Shown one piece after another: positions 1 to 8,368 of a DNA stretch of 64,000 nucleotides. This DNA is from Fodinicola acaciae (GTDB lineage Bacteria; Actinomycetota; Actinomycetes; Mycobacteriales; HKI-0501). The position numbers and the translations under genes are program-made. A model generated the notes under the pieces. The model saw only the letters and a list, made by a program, of their open reading frames with translations. It had not been told where the DNA came from and did no database searches. The first letter of the stretch is position 1; every line of letters starts with the position of its first letter. The stretch spans positions 186,001 to 250,000 of the forward strand of contig NZ_WOTN01000002.1 of NCBI RefSeq assembly GCF_010993745.1. The letters are read 5' to 3'.

Positions 1-6
1 ACACCA

Positions 7-822
7 GTGGAACGCGAGAAAATCACCCTCACCGGCGCGCCGGAGACCATGCTGGCCACGCTTTACGCGCGCGCGTTGGACAGCGAGTCGGACCGGTCGA
101 TCCTGCACGACGACGCGGCACGGAGTGCCGTTTCGCGGATCGACTACGACTTCGGCAAAACCGGGATCAGGAGCACGAGTGCCGCCGGGGTGGCCGTACG
201 CGCCAAATATCTCGACGACTGGACGACGGAGTTTCTGGCCGCTCATCCCGAGGCGACGGTGTTGCACCTGGCCTGCGGGCTCGACACGCGCGTACAACGG
301 CTGAAACCGGCCGCGTCGGTGCGTTGGCTGGATGTCGACTATCCGGACATCATCTCGCTGCGCGAGCGGCTTTTGCCCGCTCCACAAGGCGACTATCGAA
401 TGGTCGCCGCGTCGGTGACCGACGACGGCTGGCTGGAGGAGGTGCCGGCCGACCGGCCGACCGTGGCCGTTTTCGAAGGCCTCACGATGTATCTCACCGA
501 AGCCGACGGAAAGCGGCTGATCCAGCGGATCACCGACCGGTTTTCCAGCGGGCAGCTGCTTTTCGACTGCTATGGCACGGTCGGCATCAAGCTGCAGAAA
601 ATGGTGCCGGCGGTGCGCCGGTCGGGCGCCACACTGCATTGGGGGATCGACGATCCGTACGCGCTGGAGTCGTTGCATCCCGGCATGACATGCCTCGACG
701 CCATTCCGAGCATGAAAGCTGGCATCGATCGGATGCCGGCGCTGGCGCGGATGCAGCTGGGCCTGCTCGGTGCCATTCCGGCGCTGCGCAAGACCGGCCA
801 GATCATGCGTTTTCGTTACTGA
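7..822 (+). CDS. Class I SAM-dependent methyltransferase, leucine carboxyl methyltransferase (PPM1/TcmP) family
   Basis: 271-aa protein read from a GTG six bases into the window; the upstream context is unseen, but the length suits the family. It contains the typical acidic SAM-binding stretch (HLACGLDTRVQRL, about residues 81-93), followed by LDVDYPDII and the FEGLTMYL motif near residue 155, which mark the PPM1/TcmP-like group. These are soluble enzymes that methylate carboxyl or hydroxyl groups of small molecules; the substrate here is unknown. The 3' end overlaps the convergent monooxygenase gene by 20 bases. Confidence 0.85.
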   Translation: MEREKITLTGAPETMLATLYARALDSESDRSILHDDAARSAVSRIDYDFGKTGIRSTSAAGVAVRAKYLDDWTTEFLAAHPEATVLHLACGLDTRVQRLKPAASVRWLDVDYPDIISLRERLLPAPQGDYRMVAASVTDDGWLEEVPADRPTVAVFEGLTMYLTEADGKRLIQRITDRFSSGQLLFDCYGTVGIKLQKMVPAVRRSGATLHWGIDDPYALESLHPGMTCLDAIPSMKAGIDRMPALARMQLGLLGAIPALRKTGQIMRFRY

Positions 823-1957
823 CCTGTGAATAGTAGGTGTGTTGGCCGGCCATCCAGGTCTCGAAGTCGGCGGCCGTCATGGATCCCCACGGCGGCTGGT
901 CGAGGATCTGCGCCTGTCCGATCCGCTGGCCGAGCGCGACGATCGAGTTGTTGACCGGCAGCCTTTCCTTTTCGTACGCGGCAAGCGCCTCGTCCCACGA
1001 GGCCGCGGCCTGGCCGGCCTGTTGCAGCGCCATCGCGTCCTGCAGCGCCTTCACCGCACCGCCACCGGTGTGCGGACGTACGACCGTGCCGGCGTCGCCG
1101 ACGAGCACATAGCGGTCGCGGCTGTAGGCCGACAGCGTCGCGTCGTAGATCGGCTGCAGGAAAAGCTCACGCCGCTCGGTCCGCCGGACGAGATCGGCCC
1201 AGTACGGCGGAAGTTCGCCGGCGAGGCCATCGAGAAAGCACATCGCCTCGTCGGTGACAGCCGTGTCGCCGATGCTCCACGGCACGGCGTGGTAGATGGC
1301 CCAGTTGACCAACTTGCCGCCGTCGAAGCCGGGGATGACATAGGCGATCAGGTGCCCGCCGGGAAAACTCACCGTGATGGCGCCGCTTTCCAGCATGTCG
1401 GGCAGTTCGTCGAGGCGGTCGACCGGATAGCAGCCGCGCAACAACGTGTATCCGGCATAGCTCAGGCTCGCCGCCGGGTCCACCAGCCGGCGGACCGCTG
1501 AGCGATAGCCGTCCGCGCCGACCACCAGGTCACACTCCGCCGACCAGCCGTCGTCGGTGCGTACGACACCGTCGTCGACGGACACGACGGCTGTTTCGCC
1601 GCGATAGGCCGAGTCCGGCACCTTCGCCCGCAACGTCCGCCAGAGTATTCCCCAGTTGTTGGTGACCGCGACGAACGACTGCCGCCACACCTCGCGTCCC
1701 AGCGGCTGGTCGCCGTCGGGGACCAGCCAGATGCGTGTGGTGCCACCGCACACCGGCATGTCCGCGGTGAGAAAACCGGCCTCGATCAGGTGTTGCCGCA
1801 GCGGCACCGGAATGCCAATGCCGAAGCCACGATTGCGCAGGTCAGCGCTGCGTTCGAAGACCGTGGTGCGACAACCGAGCCGGCGTAAGGCGATTTCCGT
1901 TGCGCAGCCGGCGATCCCGCCACCGATGATCGCGACCCGACTCCCCGTGATGGCCAT
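803..1957 (-). CDS. FAD-dependent monooxygenase (PHBH-like fold)
   Basis: 384-aa flavoprotein. The start is the ATG that places the Rossmann dinucleotide motif (IIGGGIAGCATEIALRRLG) about ten residues from the N-terminus; the same frame stays open far upstream but antisense to the glycosidase gene, so that extension is rejected. A second FAD motif (LVGDAGTVVRPHTGGG) lies near residue 285, as in salicylate/TetX-like hydroxylases that hydroxylate aromatic substrates using NAD(P)H. Substrate not predictable. It overlaps the first methyltransferase gene tail to tail and starts 21 bases beyond the stop of the GH116 gene on the same strand, so the two may be cotranscribed. Confidence 0.85.
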   Translation of the reverse strand: MAITGSRVAIIGGGIAGCATEIALRRLGCRTTVFERSADLRNRGFGIGIPVPLRQHLIEAGFLTADMPVCGGTTRIWLVPDGDQPLGREVWRQSFVAVTNNWGILWRTLRAKVPDSAYRGETAVVSVDDGVVRTDDGWSAECDLVVGADGYRSAVRRLVDPAASLSYAGYTLLRGCYPVDRLDELPDMLESGAITVSFPGGHLIAYVIPGFDGGKLVNWAIYHAVPWSIGDTAVTDEAMCFLDGLAGELPPYWADLVRRTERRELFLQPIYDATLSAYSRDRYVLVGDAGTVVRPHTGGGAVKALQDAMALQQAGQAAASWDEALAAYEKERLPVNNSIVALGQRIGQAQILDQPPWGSMTAADFETWMAGQHTYYSQVSNENA

Positions 1958-1977
1958 AAACCCGAGTCTAGGTCGGA

Positions 1978-4900
1978 TCAGCGGAGTACGACTTCCAAAC
2001 GCTGACCTGCGGCCACCGTGATGGCCGATCCGAGTGTGATGTCGACCCTGGCGCCGCTGGTCGTGGTCTGGCCGACCGCGACCGGTTGGCCGGCGAGTGT
2101 GACCGTCACCGAGGTCGGTGGCGTCGTGGTCTCGAAGGAAAGCCGGGAAAGTCGCACTTGTCCATAGCGTACGTCGATCCGGCAGGTCTGCGACGAAGCG
2201 TCCCGAAGCTGCTGGTAGGAACCCCAACCCGTCGCCGCGGTGAACGCGCTCTGGAACGACTCCGGGCTGATCTTCGGCGCGAAGCCGAGCTTTCCGGCCG
2301 GTCCGTGGTAGGAATAGCCGGAGGCGGCGAGGAAAACCGCGTGGCTGGACATGGCCCGCGCGTAATGGTCGGAGCACTCGATCTCGTTGTACGGGTTGCG
2401 TTTCGCGGCGTCGTAACGGTTGTTGACCGCGTTCACGACGGCCAGCGACTGGTCGACCAGGCCTTCGGCCATCATGTGCGCGGCCGCCTGGTATTCCATC
2501 CCGGTCCAGACTTCGTTGAAGTAGTAGCCGATCCAGCCGCTGCCGGCGTCCGAGCTGACACCGAACGGCCACACCGACATCACCATGCCCGGCTCGTTGC
2601 GGTCCGCGTACGTCCGCGCGCCGGTGCCGGCCGGGCTGGTGCTGCGATAGCCGACCGGGTCGGCGACCAGGTTGTAGCGATAGAGGTTGGCCAGCGCGAT
2701 CTTGGCTCTGTCGGCCGGAAAGACCCGCGGCAGGTCGAGCTGACCGGCGTACATCTGGCCGAACATCTGGTCGATGTAGCTGCCGGAGTTGCTGTTGTGT
2801 GAGGGATGGTTGGGGTCGGGTTTGTTGATGTAGTAGCCATACTGCGCGTTCCACATGTTGTTGTTCAGGTAGTTGGTGCCGGCGGTGGCCAGCGTCGCGC
2901 ACTGGTTGGCGAAAGCGGTGTCACCCATCTCGCCGGCCATCGCCGACGCCGCGCGCAGAGCGGCGACGTACAGGCCGCTGATCCACGGCACGACACCCCA
3001 CCATTCGTCGTCCAGCGTCGTCCATTGCCGGCCCTCGAAAATGCCGTTGTTGTTGCCGTCCTGGCCGATCAGGTAGTTGACCGCCGTCTTGATCTTCGGC
3101 CAGTTTCGTTGCAGGAAGCTGGAGTCCGGCGACATCTGGTGCTCGCGATAGATCCGCAGCACGGTCCCGCAGTCGCCGTCGGCCGCCGGGTTCATGTCGT
3201 ATTCGGCGCGGAAACCCATCGCGCCGGTGTCGGAATGAAAACCGACGCCGAGGTCGACTCGCTCACGCGTGTCGCGCTCCAGCGCGGGGAAAAGCCGGGC
3301 GATGGACTGCGCGTACGTCCAGACGTGCTCGCAGGTGCCGTCACAGCAGTAAAGGCCTTCGAACCCGTAGAACCGGCCACTGCCAAACCAATAGCACGTG
3401 GTGGTCGCGGCGGTCGCCGCCGGCGCCATCACTCTTTGCAGGAACCAGTAAGGCAAAGTCGAGCTCTCGTAGACCGCGTCGACCCACGACCGCGTCGCGT
3501 TTTCCAGCCGGGACAGGTCCGTGCCGAGATAGCCGGCGACCGCCTGAGCCGACGCGAAGCGGCCGGCGTAGTGATGCGTGAGCGTGTCGGCGTCGGCAAA
3601 CCTGGAGAATCTTTCTCGGCGCGGCACCGGAAACCGCCAGGAGACCGCGAAGCGTACGGTCGCGGACGCGCCGGGGTCCAGCGTCACCGGCACGCGTACG
3701 GCGCCGGCCAGCGTTTTCTGTACGCCACCGTCCACATCGGACGGAGCGTCCGGCGCGTCGAAGATGTCGTTGACCGTCGACCAGCGGCTGAGCGACGGAT
3801 GCGCGTCGGCGTTGGCCGCCAGCGCGGCGATCGCGAAGGTTCCCTGGTCCGCCACGCGATCCAGCTGACGGGTCGGCGGCCGGTCGGTGAGCACGATGTT
3901 GTCGACGCTGATGTGCGACCAGGCGCCGGCCGCGTTGTCGACGATCTGGATCGTCGCGGTTTGGCCCTGATACGCGGAAAGGTTGAGCGCGCGCTGCTTC
4001 AGCGGCTCGGTGTCGTCACCGGTGAACGTGCCGATCACCGTGCCGTTGACCAGGACGTTGACACAGGCGGTCCCGGGTTTGTTGCCGCCGCCGACACGCA
4101 GCGACAGATAGCGGCGCGACACGGCGAACGTGCGGCTCATCGTGCCGGTGTAGGAGTCGGGGTCGCCGCCGAGCCGGAAGTTGTGTGAGGTCACGAAATT
4201 CGCGCCGTGCACGTAGAGATCGCCGAAGCGTTTCAGGTAGTCCGGCACGGACGAGACGGCGATCGGTCCGGAACCGAAAGCGTTTCCGGTGACCGTCCAG
4301 CCGGCATAGCTGGCCGCTTCGAAATCGTCGACGACGATGTCCGCTCGCGTGTCGGTGAAAACGATGTAGTCGACGTTGATGTGCGCCCATTCGCCCTGCC
4401 GGGAGTCGACGATCTGGATGGTCGCCGTCTGGCCTTTGTACGCGCTGACGTCGACGTACTGCTCGGTCAGCGGCTCGGTGCGGTCGCCGGTCAGGCTGCC
4501 GACGACCGTGCCGTTCACCACGACGTTGACACAGGTCTCGCCGGTCCAGTTGCCGCCGCCGACCCTGGCGCGGACGTAGTTTCGGCTCACCGTGAACGAC
4601 TTCGTCATCGTGCCGGTGTAGGAGTCGGGGTCGCCGCCGAGCCGGAAGTTGTGCGAGGTCACGAAATTCGCGCCGGAGACGTGCAGATCGCCGAAGCGTT
4701 TCATGTAGTCCGGCACCGACGCCGCGGCGATCGGTCCGGAGCCGAACGCGTTTCCGGTGACCGTCCAGCCGTTGTATGTCGCTGCCTCGAAGTCGTCGAA
4801 GACGATGTCCGGAGCCGAGTCGGTGAACTCGATGTGGCCGACGTTGACGTGAGCCCACTCGCCCTGCCGGGCGTCGACGATCTGGATCATCGCCGATTTT

Positions 4901-6132
4901 CCCCTGTACGCACTGACATTGACGTATTTCTCGGTGAGCGGCTCGGTCCCGTTGCCGGTGACACCGCCGACGACCGAACCGTCGACGACGACGTTGACGC
5001 ATTCCTCGCCCGGCCAGTTGCCGCCGCCGACGCGTACGCGCACGTAATCGCGTGAGATGGTGAACGGCCGGCTGGTGAGAGTGCCGGTGTAGGAGTCGGC
5101 GACGCCGATGTCGCCGTTGGCCGCACGGAAGTTGTGCGAGGTCACCAGATGCGGACCGCCGGTCTCCAGGTCACCGTAGCGCTGCATGTAGACCGGGATC
5201 GAGCTGGTCGGCACCGGTCCGGCGCCGAAGGCGTTTCCGGTCGCGGTCCAGCCGACCCAACCGTAGGTGTCGAAATCCTCGAAAAGAATGTCGTTGGTCG
5301 CGGCTGTGGCGCTGAATTCCACGCCGGCGCCGCCGGTGACGTTGAATGGCCGGCTGTGCAGTTGCAGCGGCTGTTCCAGCCGGCCGGTCAGCGCCACCGG
5401 CGCCTCGCTCCAGCCGGCGAGCGTGGCCGTCACCTGCTGGGTCGAGGTGTTTTTCACCGTGTACGCCAAAACCGTGGCCGGCAACGAGGAGTCGTCGGCG
5501 TTGGTGGGGATGAACGGGCTGAAAGCCTCCAACGACACCGAAACCGGCAGGCCGGCGGCCGGATAGTCGACGCGGCCGATCGGATAGCGGCCGGTGAAGG
5601 TGATGCCGGCCGGGTCGAATCCGGTGGAGTCCAACGCTTTCGTGATCGTCTGGCCGGCCGAGACGGTCCGGATCGCGAAACCCTGGCGGAAACGCGCCGC
5701 GTACGTGCTCGGCACGAGATAGGAAATCGGTGCCACGTAATGCGGTCCGCCGCCGTCGCCGACGCCCGGTGCCGGCATCGTGGCCTGGTTGTCGATGTCC
5801 CACCACCACAGCCGGCCGTCGCCGCCGAGGTAGAGCTGGCCGGTGGTGATGCCGCCGACCGGCATGCCGATGTGCGCGAGCGCGGCGCCGGACCAGTGCA
5901 CCGGCTGACCGCGGTCGGCCAGCGCCGTGATCGTCGCCTGGTCGTACGGCGCGGCACCGCCGATCCGCCGCACCTGCGCCGGGTCGACGCCGAAGGCGGC
6001 CGCCACCTCGGCGCGGCTGGACAGCAGTGTCAGCGCCGAAAACGCGCCGGTGAGGAACACGCGCCGGGACACGGCACCGCCGGGAGGACAGCAGGTCGCC
6101 GGGTCGTCGCAGCAGGGCTCGTCCGGTTGCAT
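1978..6132 (-). CDS. Secreted GH116-type glycosidase with three inserted CBM-like repeats
   Basis: 1384-aa enzyme related to GH116 beta-glucosidases/non-lysosomal glucosylceramidases. A Cys-rich N-terminus (CCDDPATCCPP) precedes a Tat-like twin-arginine signal (SRRVFLTG) near residue 25. The N-terminal beta-sandwich (GMPVGGITTGQLYLGG) is interrupted at about residues 278-750 by three tandem modules with the DFE..W.VTGNAFGSGP and GGGN..G..CVNV signatures seen as accessory domains of levanase-like enzymes. The sandwich then resumes and is followed by the (alpha/alpha)6 catalytic domain. TLDDEWWG places the likely acid/base Asp at 1041. I chose the second ATG because AAAGGGA lies at proper spacing before it; an ATG nine bases upstream is the alternative. 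Substrate is probably a beta-linked glucoside or xyloside, which is inference. Confidence 0.8.
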   Translation of the reverse strand: MQPDEPCCDDPATCCPPGGAVSRRVFLTGAFSALTLLSSRAEVAAAFGVDPAQVRRIGGAAPYDQATITALADRGQPVHWSGAALAHIGMPVGGITTGQLYLGGDGRLWWWDIDNQATMPAPGVGDGGGPHYVAPISYLVPSTYAARFRQGFAIRTVSAGQTITKALDSTGFDPAGITFTGRYPIGRVDYPAAGLPVSVSLEAFSPFIPTNADDSSLPATVLAYTVKNTSTQQVTATLAGWSEAPVALTGRLEQPLQLHSRPFNVTGGAGVEFSATAATNDILFEDFDTYGWVGWTATGNAFGAGPVPTSSIPVYMQRYGDLETGGPHLVTSHNFRAANGDIGVADSYTGTLTSRPFTISRDYVRVRVGGGNWPGEECVNVVVDGSVVGGVTGNGTEPLTEKYVNVSAYRGKSAMIQIVDARQGEWAHVNVGHIEFTDSAPDIVFDDFEAATYNGWTVTGNAFGSGPIAAASVPDYMKRFGDLHVSGANFVTSHNFRLGGDPDSYTGTMTKSFTVSRNYVRARVGGGNWTGETCVNVVVNGTVVGSLTGDRTEPLTEQYVDVSAYKGQTATIQIVDSRQGEWAHINVDYIVFTDTRADIVVDDFEAASYAGWTVTGNAFGSGPIAVSSVPDYLKRFGDLYVHGANFVTSHNFRLGGDPDSYTGTMSRTFAVSRRYLSLRVGGGNKPGTACVNVLVNGTVIGTFTGDDTEPLKQRALNLSAYQGQTATIQIVDNAAGAWSHISVDNIVLTDRPPTRQLDRVADQGTFAIAALAANADAHPSLSRWSTVNDIFDAPDAPSDVDGGVQKTLAGAVRVPVTLDPGASATVRFAVSWRFPVPRRERFSRFADADTLTHHYAGRFASAQAVAGYLGTDLSRLENATRSWVDAVYESSTLPYWFLQRVMAPAATAATTTCYWFGSGRFYGFEGLYCCDGTCEHVWTYAQSIARLFPALERDTRERVDLGVGFHSDTGAMGFRAEYDMNPAADGDCGTVLRIYREHQMSPDSSFLQRNWPKIKTAVNYLIGQDGNNNGIFEGRQWTTLDDEWWGVVPWISGLYVAALRAASAMAGEMGDTAFANQCATLATAGTNYLNNNMWNAQYGYYINKPDPNHPSHNSNSGSYIDQMFGQMYAGQLDLPRVFPADRAKIALANLYRYNLVADPVGYRSTSPAGTGARTYADRNEPGMVMSVWPFGVSSDAGSGWIGYYFNEVWTGMEYQAAAHMMAEGLVDQSLAVVNAVNNRYDAAKRNPYNEIECSDHYARAMSSHAVFLAASGYSYHGPAGKLGFAPKISPESFQSAFTAATGWGSYQQLRDASSQTCRIDVRYGQVRLSRLSFETTTPPTSVTVTLAGQPVAVGQTTTSGARVDITLGSAITVAAGQRLEVVLR
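3883..5301 (-). repeat. Three tandem 468-bp repeats coding for CBM-like modules
   Basis: Within the GH116 gene, the segment GTCGGTGA on the plus strand recurs at 3883, 4351 and 4819, exactly 468 bases (156 codons) apart. The first two copies counted from the plus-strand left are 468 bases long; the third (4819-5301, N-terminal in the protein) is 483 bases because of a five-codon insertion (GDIGV region). The encoded modules share TGNAFGSGP, VTSHNFR, SYTGT and EPL motifs. The exact period without intervening linker suggests recent in-frame tandem duplication. Confidence 0.9.
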
Positions 6133-6179
6133 GGCGTTCATCCCTTTCCGTACGGAACCGGGAAATCGTTTGCCGAGGC

Positions 6180-6209
6180 ACCGTAGTCGCGCGGCTTCGT
6201 CGCGGTCAA
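6180..6209 (-). promoter_or_regulatory. Predicted promoter of the GH116 gene
   Basis: On the minus strand TTGACC (6209-6204), an 18-base spacer and TACGGT (6185-6180) form a sigma-70-like promoter 48 bases before the chosen start. Between promoter and start lie GGCAAACGATTTCCC, resembling the LacI-type site of the ABC operon at 12083, and a perfect 12-base palindrome TTCCGTACGGAA (6146-6157). Confidence 0.45.
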
Positions 6210-6228
6210 TGGGAAACTGGCGAAACGC

Positions 6229-6951
6229 CTAGTACAGACCCAGAAACCCCGGGTCCGGCTGGCCGAGCCGACGGCTCACGTCGGCGCCGAGGCTGATCAG
6301 CTCGTGCAGCGACACCGGCCGGCGGCTGGTCTCTGCGAGTCGCTCCTGTGCCTCGGCGGTCCAGATGAACGGGACGATCGACAGGCCCTGGTCGAGCCCG
6401 ACCGCGGCCATTTCCGCCTCCCAGCCCGGCCAGCGCAGGTTGCGGTAGAAATTGGCCGTACGGCCGGAAAGGGCCCAGGACAGCCAGGATCCATAGCCGA
6501 TGTCCAGGCTTTGCCAGCGCAGCGTGTGCGGTCCGAAATAGATGACGTCGCCGGGTGTTCCGGGCCGGCCGGCCGCGGTGCAGTCGAAGGTGTTGATCGC
6601 GAAGACGCCACCGAGAATGTCGTGACCGACCACCAGGCCGGGCGGATGCTGCCAGCGCTGGTCCGGCTCGGCCGGAAAACCGTTGACGGTCGCCAGGTTG
6701 GGCAGGCCGTCGGCGCCGCTGGAACCACCGTAGATCCGCAGCCAGCCGTGGTCGACCAGGATGCCGCCGGAATGAAACGTCATCGCGCCGAGCGCGGAGC
6801 GTACGGTCACCTGCAACTGCATCAGGCAGGCACCGCCGCGGCCGCGGTCGCCGAGCAACAGCCGAACCGAGCCGGGACTGGCCGCCGCGTCCTCCATGAT
6901 TTCCGGCCAGGCCGACTGCAACACCTGGGTCAGCTCGGCGACGTCCCGCAC
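6229..6951 (-). CDS. DUF2625 family protein
   Basis: 240-aa protein of the uncharacterised DUF2625 family. Recognisable parts are LQVTVRSALGAM, GGILVDHGWLRIYG and YFGPHTLRWQSLDIGYG, with the family's tail (SGRTANFYRNLRWPGWE). The GTG start begins exactly at the family's usual N-terminus; a longer frame reaches an ATG inside the VOC gene (7083), but that extension does not resemble the family. A strong AAGGAGGT sits about 35 bases upstream of the GTG, too far for it, so the start is not certain. It lies 98 bases beyond the VOC stop on the same strand. No biochemical role is known. Confidence 0.75.
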   Translation of the reverse strand: MRDVAELTQVLQSAWPEIMEDAAASPGSVRLLLGDRGRGGACLMQLQVTVRSALGAMTFHSGGILVDHGWLRIYGGSSGADGLPNLATVNGFPAEPDQRWQHPPGLVVGHDILGGVFAINTFDCTAAGRPGTPGDVIYFGPHTLRWQSLDIGYGSWLSWALSGRTANFYRNLRWPGWEAEMAAVGLDQGLSIVPFIWTAEAQERLAETSRRPVSLHELISLGADVSRRLGQPDPGFLGLY

Positions 6952-7049
6952 TCGGTTATGTTTGCACGCGGCCGCGCCGATGGTGACCTCCTTGCCGGAA
7001 TTTCCCCCGTCCGGCGGCCAAAAATGTCGTACGCGTGCCGGAAAGTCGG

Positions 7050-7460
7050 CTATCTCCGCCGGGAAATCTGTTGTACGGCCCATTTGTTGCCGTCCGGGTC
7101 CTGGAACGAGATGAACCCGACATTGTCCAGGTTTTCGTCGTCTTTACGGGGCCGCGGCCCTTCTGCGCCGAATACGAAGATTTCCCCGGCATCCACACCG
7201 CGGTCGAGCAGCTCCTGCCGTGCGGCCGGCAGATCGGCGACGACCAACTGGACGCCGCTCAGCGATCCCGGCGCCATTTCGGTCTGGTTGTTGAGGACTA
7301 TCGAACACCCCGAGCCGGGCGGCGTGATCTGGACGAATCCGGTGTCCGGACCGGTCCGCACGTCGTGGTCGACCGGAAAAGCCAGCTTTTCCGCGTAGAA
7401 AGCTTTCGCGCGATCCAGGTCGGCGACCGGAACGACGATGACTTCCAGGGTCCAGTTCAT
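7050..7460 (-). CDS. VOC family (glyoxalase/bleomycin resistance-like) protein
   Basis: 136-aa single vicinal-oxygen-chelate unit pair: LEVIVVPVADLDRAKAFYAEKLAF opens the first beta-alpha-beta module and NVGFISFQDPDGNKWAVQQ ends the second, with the usual DPDGN loop. Such small dimeric proteins bind a metal and act as lyases, dioxygenases or drug-binding proteins; which one is not predictable. The ATG overlaps the stop of the SRPBCC gene as ATGA, so it is the third gene of an ArsR-SRPBCC-VOC operon. Confidence 0.85.
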   Translation of the reverse strand: MNWTLEVIVVPVADLDRAKAFYAEKLAFPVDHDVRTGPDTGFVQITPPGSGCSIVLNNQTEMAPGSLSGVQLVVADLPAARQELLDRGVDAGEIFVFGAEGPRPRKDDENLDNVGFISFQDPDGNKWAVQQISRRR

Positions 7461-7927
7461 GGAATTTCTCCTCTGATAGCGATGGCCGCGGCCAGCCGGT
7501 CATAGCTCTCGCCCAGCCCGCGTCGCATCGGCGACGCGAGGACGTGGTCGCGGATCCGCCGCGATTCATAACGGAAGGTCTGGGTCAGGACGGTCGCACC
7601 GGACAGCTGCGCGGTGACCAGACATTCACCGGCAAACCACTGGTCGTCGTAGGATTCGAGGTAAACCAACCGGTCCGGCGGGTCGATTTCCCGGTATGTC
7701 CCACCCATTCCCATGGTCGCGCCGCCGGGTCCCCGCGAGACGAACCGCCAGGCGCCGCCGGGACGAAGATCGACGGCACATTCGATCAGCTGCCAGCCGC
7801 GCGCGCCGTGCCATTGTTTCAGCAGCTCCGGCTGTGTCAGCGCGGCGAAGACGAGCTCGCGTGGCGCGTCGAACGCGCGGGTCGTGAGGATCTCGCGGTC
7901 GGAGGGCGTACGCACCGAAAGGCTCAT
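7457..7927 (-). CDS. SRPBCC (AHSA1-type) domain protein
   Basis: 156-aa START/Bet v1-like protein of the activator-of-Hsp90 homology family. Diagnostic are ILTTRAFDAPRELVFAALTQPELLKQWHGARG at the N-terminus and the DPPDRLVYLESY and TQTFRYESR strands. These form a hydrophobic pocket for small ligands. The start codon overlaps the ArsR stop (ATGA at 7924-7927) and its stop overlaps the VOC start, so all three genes are translationally coupled. The pairing with ArsR is a common actinobacterial module whose ligand is usually unknown. Confidence 0.85.
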   Translation of the reverse strand: MSLSVRTPSDREILTTRAFDAPRELVFAALTQPELLKQWHGARGWQLIECAVDLRPGGAWRFVSRGPGGATMGMGGTYREIDPPDRLVYLESYDDQWFAGECLVTAQLSGATVLTQTFRYESRRIRDHVLASPMRRGLGESYDRLAAAIAIRGEIP

Positions 7928-8262
7928 GGCCGCTCCTCGCGTTTGCGCAGATCGGCGAGCAAACTGTCCAGCCGTTGGTAGCTTTCCTCCCAGTAGTCCC
8001 GATAGTTCTCCAGCCACTCGGTGGCATCGCGGAGCGGCCGGGCGACCAGCCGGCACGGCCGCCGCTGAGCGTCCCGGCCGCGCGCGACCAGTCCGGCGCG
8101 TTCCAACACCTTGAGGTGTTTGGACACCGCCGGCTGGCTCATCTGGAACGGCTCGGCCAGCTCGGTCACGGTCGCCTCGCCGGCCGCCAGCCGGGCCAGG
8201 ATCGCGCGCCGGGTCGGGTCGGCGAGCGCCGCGAAGGTCGCGTCGAGTAGCTCGGTCGTCAT
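7924..8262 (-). CDS. ArsR-family transcriptional repressor
   Basis: 112-aa winged-helix protein. LLDATFAALADPTRRAILARLAAGEATVTELAEPFQMSQPAVSKHLKVLERAGLV is the ArsR helix-turn-helix core. The metal-binding CxCxxC of ArsR/SmtB is absent, as in the ArsR proteins paired with SRPBCC genes, so it probably senses an organic ligand or another signal. It heads the operon with the SRPBCC and VOC genes. A nested inverted repeat overlaps its ribosome-binding site (8267-8294), suggesting autoregulation. Confidence 0.88.
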   Translation of the reverse strand: MTTELLDATFAALADPTRRAILARLAAGEATVTELAEPFQMSQPAVSKHLKVLERAGLVARGRDAQRRPCRLVARPLRDATEWLENYRDYWEESYQRLDSLLADLRKREERP

Positions 8263-8266
8263 CCAT

Positions 8267-8294
8267 AACCTTTCGGTTTAATAACCGATTGGTT
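8267..8294. promoter_or_regulatory. Nested inverted repeat, probable ArsR operator
   Basis: The inner dyad CGGTT-TAAT-AACCG (8274-8287) is perfect and is flanked by AACC (8267-8270) and GGTT (8291-8294). It sits 4 bases upstream of the ArsR start, so bound repressor would cover both the ribosome-binding region and the nearby promoter. Confidence 0.55.
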
Positions 8295-8322
8295 TTCTAC
8301 CTGATCGTGGCCGCCACGTCAA

Positions 8323-8353
8323 GCGGCCCGAGAGTCGTGGACTCCCGGGCCGC
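8323..8353 (-). terminator. Hairpin terminator after the small helical protein gene
   Basis: GCGGCCCGAGAGTC pairs with GACTCCCGGGCCGC with one mismatch and a three-base loop. It lies 15 bases beyond the stop at 8369 in the direction of transcription. No U-run follows, which is common in actinomycetes. Confidence 0.6.
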
Positions 8354-8368
8354 CTGTTCGCGTGGCTG

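Noticed and set aside
1958-2902. Long upstream extension of the monooxygenase frame
   Set aside because: It runs antisense-like through the GH116 gene in another frame, is rich in Arg/Gly/Gln shadow sequence, and the FAD motif fixes the start at 1957.
2086-5126. Several long open frames opposite the GH116 gene
   Set aside because: High-GC shadow frames with Arg/Val-rich repeats following the coding repeats of the true gene; no family resemblance.
3883-5301. CRISPR-like regular repeats
   Set aside because: The 468-base period encodes conserved protein modules in frame; there are no short repeats with unique spacers.
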